Positions 45,880 through 57,099 of a stretch of DNA of 64,000 bases are shown here, piece by piece. The stretch covers positions 3,873,229-3,937,228 of the forward strand of contig OX459110.1 in NCBI GenBank assembly GCA_949775045.1, in the 5' to 3' direction. Source of the stretch: Metridium senile. Its lineage: Eukaryota > Cnidaria > Anthozoa > Actiniaria > Metridiidae. The position numbers were made by a program, and so were the translations under genes. Numbering within the stretch: position 1 is the stretch's first letter; every line of letters begins with the position of its first letter. The notes beneath the pieces were generated by a model that was not told the origin of the DNA, did not search any database, and was given only the letters and a program-made list of their open reading frames with translations.

Positions 45880-46850
45880 ATATATAATTTTATATCATCA
45901 TTATGTGAAATATGTTCAAATGCGCTTTACAATGTATATTAATGATAATGATATGGAATTTATATAGCGCATTTTCCATGTGAAATATGTTCAAATTCGC
46001 TTTACAATGTACATTAATGATAATGATATGGAATTTATATAGCGCACTTTCCATGTGATATATGTTCAAATGCGCTTTACAATTTATATTATTAATAATG
46101 ATATGGAATTTATATAGCGCACTTTCCATGTGAAATATGTTCAAATGCGCTTTACAATGTATATTAATGATAATGATATGGAATTTATATAGCGCACTTT
46201 CCATGTGAAATATGTCCAAATGCGCTTTACAATGTATATTAATGATAATGATATGGAATTTATATAGCGCACTTTCCATGTGCAATATGTTCAAATGCGC
46301 TTTACAATTTATATTAATAATAATGATATGGAATTTATATAGAGTACTTTCCATGTGAAATATGTTCAAATGCGCTTTACAATGTATATTAATAATAATG
46401 ATATGGAATTTATATAGAGTACTTTCCATGTGAAATATGTTCAAATGCGCTTTACAATGTATATTAATAATAATGATATGGAATTTATATAGAGTACTTT
46501 CCATGTGAAATATGTTCAAATGCGCTTTACAATGTATATTAATAATAATGATATGGAATTTATATAGAGTACTTTCCATGTGAAATATGTTCAAATGCGC
46601 TTTACAATGTATATTAATAATAATGATATGGAATTTATATAGAGTACTTTCCATGTGAAATATGTTCAAATGCGCTTTACAATGTATATTAATAATAATG
46701 ATATGGAATTTATATAGAGTACTTTCCATGTGAAATATATTCAAATGCGCTTTACAATGTATATTAATGATAATGATATGGAATTTATATAGAGTACTTT
46801 CCATGTGAAATATGTTCAAATGCGCTTTACAATGTATGACATAATTTTTC
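45880..46850. repeat. 75-bp satellite, about 13 copies
   Basis: Units contain GGAATTTATATAGCGCACTT, TCCATGTGAAATATGTTCAA and ATGCGCTTTACAATGTATAT. Later copies replace AGCGCA with AGAGTA, which marks two subfamilies. Because 75 is a multiple of three, a 325-codon repeat frame on the minus strand stays open; it is not counted as a gene. Confidence 0.93.
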
Positions 46851-47179
46851 ATGTGAAATATTCTCATAGATGTTTTTTTGTTTTTGACCGATTTTTGGAC
46901 TGTTTCCGATCACGAAGAGTTAATAGATATGTGTTAGTATGAGCCAGTTTCAAAAATTAATTAAAACCTATTTTCTAACAAATTTTAATTAATATGGCGC
47001 TATAGCTGATGCTTAAGTGTACAGCCGTATTTTTGCCGCCGGCTTTTACTGTTCTGACGCATACATCTTATCTCCTTCTACAAACGGTTGATAAGCTTGT
47101 GTTAAAATAGCTACATTTAGACACTACATTTGAGTATTTTTAGCACTTTTTCCTGTCTAAAAAATGTTTTTTAACCTCT

Positions 47180-47570
47180 CAATGTATTTAGCCAGACACA
47201 AGTGCCATACTTATTGGGGACACTCACACTCACTTGCTTTACGTTAAATATTTTGGCACACAACTCTGCTCACAATCTTCTATCCAGAACAAGTGTCCTA
47301 CTAATCTGGCAGACTCACACTCACTATCTCTACGTTGAATATTTTAGCATACAACTCTCGTAGTGCTCACAATCTTCAAGACAGACACAAGTGTCCTACT
47401 AATTTGGCAGATTCACACTCACTATCTCTACGTTAAATATTTTGGCACACAACTCTGCTCACAATCTTCTAGCCAGACACAAGTGTCCTACTAATTTGGG
47501 GAGACTCACACTCACTACCTCTACGTTAAATATTTTGGCACACAACTTTGCTCACAACGCTGTTGATGCT
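47180..47570. repeat. ~85-90-bp tandem repeat derived from a SINE tail, about 5 copies
   Basis: Units read GACTCACACTCACTA, CTACGTTAAATATTTTGGCA, ACAACTCTGCTCACAATCTT and CAGACACAAGTGTCCTAC. The first three blocks match the tail of the SINE at 21650-21990 (CTCACACTCACTACCACTAC, AACTCTGCTCACATCTT). Confidence 0.75.
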
Positions 47571-47879
47571 GATGAGGTTAAAATAGCAAATCTGCATGAA
47601 TTCTGTTTCAGTTTGTTTGTTTATTTTTCTGTAGTAATTCGTTCTTGTGCATTATTGCAGCTGTCAAGGTTTTTGTCAAATGTTCAACTTTCGTCGGTTT
47701 ACATAAACCATTCTAGCTCAGTCGACCATCAGATTTTATTTATGCATATGGAAGCTATTTCCACAATTCATATCGGTCTCAGCTCAGATCAACTATTTCC
47801 AGTTGATCAAGATTACTATTAAAATATATATACATGTAATTGCAAGTACGTTGTCCTGACTTTTGTAATTTAGTGGGAA

Positions 47880-47945
47880 AGGAATTAATTAAAATACAAA
47901 AGAAGAGCACTCAAGCTGAACTCTTTCTTTTGTTATTCCTTTTTA
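47880..47945. repeat. Hairpin fragment related to the 29466-29702 MITE
   Basis: GGAATTAATTAAAATACAAA, CACTCAAGCTGAACTCT and CTTTTGTTATTCC match the inner hairpin of that element. Confidence 0.6.
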
Positions 47946-48189
47946 CTAACTTACCATTTATCTTTTTTCATGTGATATGCAAATGGGTTATAGTATTTTG
48001 TCAGCTATGTCCACAATTCACTAAATAAGGTTCCTGTTTTTTATTGATTTTCTCTCTATTACCAAAATATACTTTAAATGATTATCTAAAGCCTGTTCGT
48101 TTATAATAACTTCAATATTTTGTTTAGATCTTACAGTGATAAACTTTATTTAACAAATAACTCATTGCACCTTTAAATAATACACCTTT

Positions 48190-49040
48190 TTCAAAAAGGT
48201 TGCATGTGCAAGCCGTAGACTATTCCAAGACAGAAAGGAGTTATAGGCATACACCCATTTCAAAACGGTTGTCCAAGATGATAGGTTATTCCAAGACAGA
48301 AAGGAGTTATAGGCATACACCCATTTCAAAACGGTTGTCCAAGATGATAGGTTATTCCAAGACAGAAAGGAGTTATAGGCATACACCTATTTCAAAAAGG
48401 TTGTCCAAGGCGATATGTCATTCCAAGACAGAAAGGAGTTATAGGCATACATCTATTTCAAAAAGGTTGTCCAAGCCGATATGTCATTTCAAGACGCAAA
48501 GGAATTATAGGCATACATCTATTTCAGAAAGGTTGTCCAAGCCGATATGTCATTTCAAGACGGAAAGGAATGATAGGCATACACCTATTTCGAAAAGGTT
48601 GTCCAAGCCGATATGTAATTTCAAGACGGAAAGGAATTGTAGGCATACACCTATTTTTAAAAGTTTGTCCAAGACGATAGATCCTTTCAAGTTTGAGAGG
48701 AATTATAAGTATACACCTATTTCAAACCGGTTGCCCAAGGCGATAAGTCATTCCAAGACGGAAAGGAATTCTAGGCATACACCTATATCAAAAAGCTTGT
48801 CTAAGACGGTAGGTCATTCAAAGACAGAAAGGAATTATAGGCATACACCTATTTCAAGAAAGGTTGTCCAAGGCGATATCTCATTTCAGGACGGAAAGGA
48901 ATTATAAGTATACTCCTATTTCAAAAAGGTTTTCCAAGCCGATATGTCATTGCAAGACGTACCGAAAGAAATTGTAGGCATTGTACACTTAGCTCAAAAA
49001 GGTTGTCTAAGACGGTAGGCTATTCCAAAACAGAAAGGAG
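48190..49040. repeat. 66-bp satellite, about 12 copies, open reading frame through 11 units
   Basis: Units contain CCAAGACAGAAAGGAGTTAT, AGGCATACACC and ATTTCAAAAAGGTTGTCCAA. The first three copies are nearly identical, later ones diverge. A plus-strand frame of 235 codons (48200-48907) repeats a 22-residue unit with RHTPISKRLSK. No signal peptide is present, and a 66-bp period keeps frames open by itself, so I treat it as satellite. Confidence 0.88.
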
Positions 49041-49554
49041 TTATAGACAGCAGTCCGATAAGTCCTCCACATCTATAATAAGAAATTGTAAATAGTCACT
49101 GAAAAGCCCTCTATCATCACCTGTATATAGGTACACACCTATTTCCAAAAGGCTGTCCAGTTTTGGGAGACATAATTATAGGCATAGACCATAACTTCGA
49201 AGATAATGTAGCCGGCCCAAGGACATCGTCAATATGGCTCCGAAATATAGCTCCTCTGATTGCTTCTTATTTGCGGTTTTGACAAGCATCAATAATCCAT
49301 TAGCAGCTTGAAGCAAATGTAATAAAAAAATCTAACAAATTTAAAAAAATGAAATTACGCGAAAAGTAATTAAAAAAAAGAAAATAGCCGTTATTAAACT
49401 AGATTTAATCAAGTAGCTCATATCGTATATTAAAGGATATGGAACTCTAATAAAAATGATGTTTATATACGAAAGATTGATTTGCTATCGTATAGGTATG
49501 AAGTAACTTTTTAATTAAATCTCCCAATGATAAACACGATGTTTTCATTAACTT

Positions 49555-50640
49555 AAACTAACTGTGGACTGCGTCGGTGTTTCTATTAAGGACACGATTG
49601 CATGGAGTATAGATGTACAATAACTAGCGTTTAAACAAGAGTGGACTGCGTTGGTGATTCTAAAGCAACAATTGGAGTAAAAAGGTACGATAGCTAGCGG
49701 TTAAACTAGTGCGGACTGCGTCGGTGTTTCTAAGGAAACAATTGGAGTAAAAAGGTACGATAACTAGCGGTTAAACTAGTGCGGACTGCGTCGGTGTTTC
49801 TAAGGAAACAATTGGAGTAAAAAGGTACGATAACTAGAGGTTAAACTAGTGTGGACTGCGTCGGTGTTTCTAAGGAAACAATTGGAGTAAAAAGGTACGA
49901 TAACTAGAGGTTAAACTAGTGTGGGCTGCGTCGGTGTTTCTAAGGAAACAGTTGGAGTAAAAAATGTACGATAACTAGCGGTTAAACTAGTGTGGACTGC
50001 GTCGATGTTTCTAAAGAAACCACAGAGAGCCCACTCTCAGTATTAAGATTGTAGAGAAATCGGATAAATATTTGATCTGATCTATTGCTCTGAATTTTAA
50101 GCTAAGTGAAAACAAATGAAAACTACTTAACTCTCTTTATTAGACGTTTGCCCGCACGTGCATATATGCCGGGGACATACTAGTTGCTATGTGTCACATT
50201 TGAAATATTTGCATGCTGGTGCTGTGATCATGCAATCGTCATTCCTACCCCACCATTGTGAGTAGTGATAACAAATGAGACGGGTGTGGTCCCCCAAGGG
50301 ATTGTCTACTTCTTGGGGTCAGAGATGGTTCCATGCGCTTTGCTTTACTTTCCACCCTTGTCTATATATAAGCCTTTAGGTATTCAACTGAACCTCATGC
50401 CATCCAGAAAATGTCGAAGAACTTTTCATATAGGGACATTAAATGATCATCCATAACATGCATTATAATTGTGTTTTAAACGAATTTTATTGAAGGCAAA
50501 ACTATCTAATTAATATTCAATCTTGTCACACAAACGTGAAGTAAACCGATCATTAATGAGTCTCTGAGAGTGGGCTCCCTGTGAAGCTAGCGGTTAAACT
50601 AGTATGGACTGCGTCACTGCTTTTTAAACTTCAATGTAAA
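49555..50640. repeat. ~70-bp satellite (ACTGCGTCGGTGTTTC), about 7 copies, split by an insertion
   Basis: Units carry GCGGTTAAACTAGTG, GGACTGCGTCGGTGTTTCTA and AACAATTGGAGTAAAAAGGT. The array stops at 50020 and one partial unit (CTAGCGGTTAAACTAGTATG) follows at 50585. The core is related to the TGCGTCGGTGTTTGATAT block of the repeat at 20420 and 24890. Confidence 0.85.
50021..50583. mobile_element. 563-bp TIR element inserted in a satellite array
   Basis: CACAGAGAGCCCACTCTCAG at the left and CTGAGAGTGGGCTCCCTGTG at the right are inverse with one mismatch, and satellite sequence continues on both sides. Ends of the CAC...GTG type recall CACTA-group elements, but a clear target duplication is not visible. 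No long frame inside. Confidence 0.75.
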
Positions 50641-51027
50641 AAAGATTGATAAACGTTTTTGCTTGTGTTAAAATAACTAACTCTTCCCGAAAAAGGATTA
50701 AAAACAAATATTGGCACTGCTCTCGAAAGATATCTCGTTGTATTAATATACGCTATTTCAATCAAGAAAGTATTAGTGCTAGATCTTTTGACACAAGAGG
50801 AAGCATTTGAGCTAAATAACTTACGGAACATTATTTAAAGTGTCTATGAAACGTCAAGTGTTTGACGTTCGTCAGTTGTATATCCCTCTCAATAACTGCT
50901 CTTAATAAGAGATAAGAAAGCAGGAAGTTTAAAAGCTAACAAGAAGGCCATACAATCAACCATAACTGACTGAAAAGGGCAACATTTTTGGGCTGGAAAA
51001 AGGTAAAAACGAAACGATTGCTGCGGT

Positions 51028-51165
<138 letters not shown>

Positions 51166-51259
51166 TCTTTTTTTTGACGGTTTTTTTTTTTTTTAATTCG
51201 ATCTCTAAATTTGGTGACGAAGGGTGTTTTACCCTGATAATAATCTTTTAATAGATATT

Positions 51260-51470
51260 GCTTATTTTTTTCTTTGTCCACACACAACCACCACTTCATG
51301 CTAGTATTCTATGCATTCAATTTTCGGCTCGTATGTTGATTTTTGCGGAGAGAGGAAAACTGGAGAACCCAGAGAAAAACTCTCGTGACAAGGGAGAGAA
51401 CAACAGTTCAAACGTGGCATCCGCAGGGCTCGAATCCCACTTAGTCTCTGAGAGAGCGGATTTCGTTTCG
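51260..51470 (-). mobile_element. SINE, second diverged copy
   Basis: GAGGAAAACTGGAGAACCC, AGAGAAAAACTCTCGTG and GAGAGAACAACA match the minus-strand SINE core at 21830-21890 in the same order. The B-box region GGGCTCGAATCCC follows at about 51426. The A-box part is eroded. Confidence 0.6.
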
Positions 51471-51899
51471 TGCAGAACTTACCGAATCAAATTTAGAATT
51501 TCACACAAATAACAAAATCCCAATTAGTCCGTGAGAGCGCGGTTTTTTCGTATTGAAATTACAGTATCAAATTTAAAATTCATAGAAAGGAGAAAATTGC
51601 TGTTGCTCTCTAAGACATTGGATTTTTTGGGATTCCCCTCACACCACATTTAGAATTACACACAGAAGAAAATTCTAATAACTAAGGTAACATTTCATAT
51701 TTCTGGCCACACGATTTTCTGAGTTATTTAAAATAGTTCTTCTTTTAATAATTTTAATTGAAATTGAAATATCTAAAAGGTTGCTAATTCAAATAATTGT
51801 ATTATCTAGATTGATGAGAATAACTAATATAAAATAGAAGTCTATATGCTAAAAAATTAAACAAGTTCAAAAATGATTAATTCCTACCTACTTGTGATA

Positions 51900-52480
51900 T
51901 TTTTCTTTTATATAAGTCGCCTTTGGTCTGAATATATAAAGTCTTTATAGACTTTCGTTAACAACAAAATTGATTGAATTTCCATTAGCATTTGTTGATC
52001 ATGATTTGAAAGCTGAATATGCTTCAGGCTTTATTTTTATTTATTATCGACAACGTTAATTAAATTATATATATACATTTAATGGTGGAATTACTTCGTT
52101 TTCATGCAAAGCTGAAAAATTTTGGGCTTTTTCAACGACAACGTTAATTAAATTATCTATATACATCTACATTAGGATGGTACAATTTCTTGGTTTCAAA
52201 GCAAAATAGGCTTTAGGCTTTTCAACGACAACGTTAATTGAATTAGCTATATACATGAACATTAGGATGTTACAATTTCTTGGTTTTAAAACTGAAGAAG
52301 CCGTTTTTGGTCTTGAGGAATAGGTTTGTAGGCTTTTTCAACGACAACTTTAATTAAATGGGCTATATACATGTACATGTACATTAGGATGGAGTATTTT
52401 CTTGGTTTTCATACTGAAGAAGTCGCTTTTGGTCTGAAGGAATAGGCTCCAGGCTTTTTCGATGACAACGTAAATTGCAA
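51900..52480. repeat. Imperfect ~90-130-bp tandem repeat, about 5 copies
   Basis: Units share TTTTTCAACGACAACGTTAA, CTATATACAT, ATTAGGATGGTACAATTTC and TTGGTTTTAAAACTGAAGAA. A single copy lies at 25690-25830. Confidence 0.75.
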
Positions 52481-52679
52481 CAAACAAACATACGTTAAGG
52501 CCTCAATAAGTAAGAAGTACAATAAAATACAATCAAAGAATTAAACATTAAATAATCTTGAAGTTTCGATTCAAACTAGTGCCAAACATCCTACGTAAAT
52601 AGGATCGGAAGTATCCACAAATAGCGAACGGACATGAAGATAAATCTGTTGATTTACACTGTTTGGATGTCCATCGTGA

Positions 52680-53560
52680 ATTAACGAATGAATAATTAAT
52701 TGAATAAATCAATGGATGAATAAATAATTGAATGAATGAATGAACGAACGAACGAATGGATGAATGAGAATAAGGATAATATAATGAACGAATGGATAAA
52801 AAAATGATAAGTTAGCGTGTGAGTGAGTCAGTAAGTGAATGAATGAACGAAGGAATGAATGAATGGATAATTGAATAAATGGATAAATGAACGAACAAAT
52901 TTATCAATGAATAAATGGATAATTTAATGAACGAATGGATAAATAAATGAATAATTTAGAGTGTGAGTGAGTGCATAAGTGAGTAAATAAATTGACGAAG
53001 GAATGAATGGTAAATTGAATGAATGAACGAGCGAATGGATGAATGAATGAATGGGAAATTGAATGAATGAACGAGCGAATGGATGAATGAATGAATGGGA
53101 AATTGAATGAATGAACGAGCGAATGGATGAATGAATGAATGGGAAATTGAATGAATGAACGAGCGAATGGATGAATGAATGAATGGGAAATTGAATGAAT
53201 GAACGAGCGAATGGATGAATGAATGAATGGTTAATTGAATGAATGAACGAGCGAATGGATGAATGAATGAATGGTAAATTGAATGAATGAACGAGCGAAT
53301 GGATGAATGAATGAATGGTTAATTGAATGAATGAACGAGCGAATGGATGAAGGAATGAATGGTAAATTGAATGAATGAACGAGCGAATGGATGAATGAAT
53401 GAATGGAAAATTGAATGAATGAATGGATTTGATAGATGAATGAATGAATAAATGAGTGAGCGAGTAAATGAATGGAAGGATAAGGATGAAAAATTAATGA
53501 ATAGAAGAACGACTAAATGATTGAATAAATAAGTTAATGACTATAATATTATTTATAAAT
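52680..53560. repeat. GAAT-based array with a 44-bp higher-order unit
   Basis: Tetranucleotide GAAT/GGAT repeats. Between about 53010 and 53420 a 44-bp unit (ATTGAATGAATGAACGAGCG then AATGGATGAATGAATGAAT) recurs about nine times with almost no change. Confidence 0.92.
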
Positions 53561-53984
53561 CAAAAACTATTGGCCATAGTTCCTTGGATGAAAAGCCGAT
53601 TATTGCTAATCCTAAGCCATGTCTAGTTCTTAATTTACCCTGTATAGTCAATCCTAGTTTAATTATATTAAAACTTTGCACTACCGGTGTCAAACAAAGT
53701 AGGTATTATATGCTCGATTTATTACTGTTTGGCAACTGAATGTGTTTTTTTACCTTTCGTATGGATTTGGATCTGCTTTTTACACTATTTATGAATTGCT
53801 GTATTTTAATATATTTTTTGTATACTTCAAAATCGTTTAATTTATCATTTTTATTTGTATTGACAATTTAAAATATTTTTAAATTTCATATGGACTTTTA
53901 AAAGGTCTTTTTATCACTATTTATGCATTGATGGCGTTGATGGTTCTCGAGGAATAAACGCTATTTAAATTATAATTTAAAAAA
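53561..53984. other. No gene seen
   Basis: Very AT-rich sequence without a supported frame. Confidence 0.4.
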
Positions 53985-54350
53985 TTGTATATTTCTTTAA
54001 TTAACACAAATAAATATTTTATATACATTCTTTCATAAAATCTTTTATATTTTATATGTTTGTATTTAATTGTTCAACCATTGGAACCTGATGAAATTCT
54101 CAAAAATAAATATTCATATTTTTTTATCATGTATAACTTTGCGGTCCAAATCTTCGACATTCGCGAGATGTATATTTCTTTAATTAACACAAATAAATAT
54201 TTCATATTCTTTCATAAAATATTTTATATTTCATGTGTTTGTTTTTAATTGTTGAACCATTGAAACCTAGTGAAATTCTCAAAAATAAATAATCATATTT
54301 TCTTGATGTATAACTTTGCGATCCAAATCTTCGACATTCGCGAGACAAAC
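53985..54350. repeat. Tandem duplication, two ~182-bp units
   Basis: TATATTTCTTTAATTAACAC through CAAATCTTCGACATTCGCGA occurs twice with about 8% differences. Confidence 0.88.
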
Positions 54351-54631
54351 GAATAAAGTTTATTTTGACACCATCGACAATTTAATTGTATGTTGGAAAT
54401 GTAGAAACTACTTTTGGTTTTGACATTTTTCATATTAGAACAACCTAAAACTTGATAACAATAACTGACAAGTGACAACATGTCACTTTAAAACACGTCT
54501 AACTATTGACAAATATCCCTCATATCTGTATATTCATGGCTACTAACCATGGCCTCTAGGACAGCTTACCGGCACTTCGCTTTTTGTGATGACTTCCCGG
54601 ATAAAATTAGGCCATGATGAAACTTGGATTA

Positions 54632-54975
54632 AATAATCAGTTTGTTTGTTTGGCTCTTTAAATGTTTGTATGCAGTTTATTTGTTTGTTTGGCTCTTTAA
54701 ATGTTTGTATGCATGTTTGTTTGTTTGTTTGTTTGTTTGTTTGTTTGTTTGTTTGTTTGTTTGTTTGTTTGTTTGTTTGTTTGTTTGTTTGTTTGTTTGT
54801 TTGTTTGTTTGTTTGTTTGTTTGTTTGTTTGTTTGTTTGTTTGTTTGTTTGTTTGTTTGTTTGTTTGTTTGTTTGTTTGTTTGTTTGTTTGTTTGTTTGT
54901 TTGTTTGTTTGTTTGTTTGTTTTTGTTTGTTTGTTTGTTTTTTGTTTGTTTGTTTGTTTGTTTGTTTGTTTGTTA
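54632..54975. repeat. (GTTT)n microsatellite with a 50-bp leader duplication
   Basis: About 60 copies of GTTT. The preceding TTTGGCTCTTTAAATGTTTG block occurs twice. CLFV and KQTN frames are artefacts of the tetramer. Confidence 0.95.
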
Positions 54976-54996
54976 TTTTGTTTATTTAGTCTATAA

Positions 54997-55172
54997 AGGC
55001 CCGTGCAAACGCACGCAACATTGTTGGACCAACATGGTTGCTCCAACATGTTGGGCCCGTTTAAACACCCTGTTGGATGATGTTTAATTTGATGAAACTC
55101 ATCCAACATTTCTTTTGTTCTCGTGTTCAACAAACCGTATCGCAACAATGTTGCGAGCGTTTGCTCGGGCCT
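54997..55172. mobile_element. 176-bp Harbinger-like MITE
   Basis: AGGCCCGTGCAAACGCACGC at the left and an inverse (GCGAGCGTTTGCTCGGGCCT) at the right, followed inward by CAACATTGTTG on both sides. TAA flanks it (54994-54996 and 55173-55175). The end AGGCCCG is shared with the element at 3892-10790. Confidence 0.8.
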
Positions 55173-55175
55173 TAA

Positions 55176-55331
55176 TAGTCCTTTTCACAGTTCCGTTTAG
55201 TGGCCACGAATGATAGTTCCAAGACGAGGTTCCAGTTGCTGCGCATGATGAATTACAGTTTTGCTACGGGCAGCAACTGGAACCTCGACTTGGAACTATT
55301 GTTCGTGGTCACTGAACGGAACTGTGACTAT
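55176..55331. mobile_element. 156-bp MITE with TTAA target duplication
   Basis: CACAGTTCCGTTTAGTGGCC and the inverse (GGTCACTGAACGGAACTGTG) extend into arms of about 60 bp through GTTCCAAG and GAGGTTCCAGTTGCTGC. TTAA lies at 55172-55175 and 55332-55335, as for piggyBac-type elements. It abuts the previous MITE. Confidence 0.75.
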
Positions 55332-55478
55332 TAACTGTATTTTTGCTAAACTACTGTACATAGAGAAATATGGTCACATGACTCGTAATAATAAGGGCAA
55401 GTCGCCTATTATTATTAAATTACAGGTTTTATATTTATTGATTCTTATAAGCTTTAATTATCATTACAGAATTCAAAG

Positions 55479-56519
55479 ATGTCGTACCAGGTCCCGCCTC
55501 GCTCAACCACGTGGACCATCCTCGAATCCGTAACTTTGGTAACCCTTGACGTCATCATATTCTTCGGCAACCTCATCATATGTTACGTCATCTATAAACG
55601 AAAACCGCTGCACACAATGACTAACATGCTGGTTGTTTCCCTAGCAACGAATGACTTAGTAACCGCGTGTATTACACTGCCAATGGCTGCCACGACTGCT
55701 ATTAGTGGAAAATGGGTGTTCGGTAGTGTTGGTTGTGAGATCTTCGGATTCTTCAGTAAATATTTAGTGCATGTTTCTTTGTATATAATCACCTTGATTG
55801 CCGTGAATCGTTACATCAGGATCGTTCGTGCCAAACATTATCGTTGTATGTTCACTACTAAGAAAACATTGGGACTATTGGGGGTTATTTGGGGCGTTCC
55901 TGTGGTAATCCGCATAGCACCATTGATCTCGGGCTCAGCGAGGTTCGTCTTCGTCCCACATTCAGCAGCGTGTAGACTATCGTTCTATAATCGTAAATCA
56001 CAGACTCCGTATACTATCTTTGCTACTGTGTTATTCATCGCTTTACCTATGTGCTGTATCGTGCTGTGTTATGCCTCGGTGTCACGATTTGTCCGTAAAC
56101 ACAGACAAAGGATCTTCAGTTCGCTGAGCATTCGCAGCCAACCAGGAGGAGACCTCAGGGTGGGAGTAGACGAAGTTAAAGTAACATACACGTTGTTTGC
56201 TGTCGTCTTTACATTCGTGATCTGCTGGCTGCCTGTATCCGTCGCGTTACTGTTTATTACGGCAGCGAAAGTCAGTATCCCTACAGTAGCTGTGCGTGTG
56301 CTTAGTGCATTGGTCGCCCTCAGCAGTGCAAGCACGCCGTTCGTCTATGGTTTCTTCAACAGAAAGTTTCGTTTCGAGTTCAAGAAAGCTTTCCCGTGTC
56401 TTTTTCGTCGAAGGCGTAACGACCACGTGGGAGGCCTGGAAATGAGCGGACGTGACGCTTCAAGAACACCACGTGATGATGTGCGTCATAAGACATCCGT
56501 GCCTGAAGTTGAGGCTTAG
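55479..56519 (+). CDS. Class A GPCR, melatonin-receptor-like
   Basis: An intact 346-residue frame with seven hydrophobic segments. TM1 has GN at 30-31; TM2 has LATND at about 55-59; Cys86 and Cys165 can form the usual extracellular disulfide; TM3 ends VNRYIRI at 109-115 (NRY in place of DRY); TM6 has CWLP at 249-252; TM7 ends TPFVY at 286-290 (in place of NPxxY) followed by FNRKFRFEFKKAF. NRY and the tail pattern recall melatonin receptors, which are expanded in cnidarians, but the ligand cannot be assigned. The N-terminus is short without a signal peptide. An acceptor-like TTATCATTACAG ends 9 bp before the ATG, so a 5' non-coding exon probably exists upstream. Confidence 0.88.
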   Translation: MSYQVPPRSTTWTILESVTLVTLDVIIFFGNLIICYVIYKRKPLHTMTNMLVVSLATNDLVTACITLPMAATTAISGKWVFGSVGCEIFGFFSKYLVHVSLYIITLIAVNRYIRIVRAKHYRCMFTTKKTLGLLGVIWGVPVVIRIAPLISGSARFVFVPHSAACRLSFYNRKSQTPYTIFATVLFIALPMCCIVLCYASVSRFVRKHRQRIFSSLSIRSQPGGDLRVGVDEVKVTYTLFAVVFTFVICWLPVSVALLFITAAKVSIPTVAVRVLSALVALSSASTPFVYGFFNRKFRFEFKKAFPCLFRRRRNDHVGGLEMSGRDASRTPRDDVRHKTSVPEVEA

Positions 56520-56530
56520 AACATGTTGGA

Positions 56531-56734
56531 AATAGTCCCCTTCATAGATCCCTGCGCCATCTTGAAAGGTAGCGGCCATGCCTTTGCATCGAAGCGAGAC
56601 GAACGTTGAGCTTGCAATGATATAGAGACCTTTCAACACCTTGCGGGACAATTCAAGCTCAACGTTGGTCTAGCTTCGATGCAAAGGCCTGGCTACCATT
56701 CAAGATGGCACAAGAAACTGCGAAGGGGACTATT
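56531..56734. mobile_element. 204-bp MITE immediately downstream of the GPCR
   Basis: AATAGTCCCCTTC at the left and GAAGGGGACTATT at the right, with inner matches GCCATCTTGAA, GCCTTTGCATCGAAGC and AACGTTGAGCTTG in inverse. It starts 12 bp after the stop codon, so it probably forms part of the 3' UTR. Confidence 0.75.
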
Positions 56735-57099
56735 GAAGTTGTTATGATTAATCTCAGTTCAAGTGTACAAATCCCATGGCCAACTATTCCGGCCACTGAG
56801 CCCGCAATGAGGCAGCGGATACCATGTGTAAAATAGAAAATAAACACCGATTCGGGAATCCAAGATAGAATCAAAATCGATCGTACAAAATTAAGTTAAA
56901 TACGTTTCTTTTAGTCAATTAGTAGTAGTAAATGGCCGATTCGAGGACAAAATGACTTTTTCCACCTTACGCATACCAAACACCATACGTAAGCACCTCT
57001 AAACATCACAAACATGCCATTCTATCGAAGGTACTTTTTTCAAAAAAGGGGGCGGCAAAAATGGGAGGAGCCTATTTCATGAAAAAATTATTAAAGAAA

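Noticed and set aside
45890..46867. 325-codon repeat protein on the minus strand
   Set aside because: A 75-bp satellite keeps one frame open automatically; no start context, signal peptide or domain is seen.
54543..55148. KQTN-repeat and CLFV-repeat proteins
   Set aside because: Products of a (GTTT)n microsatellite.
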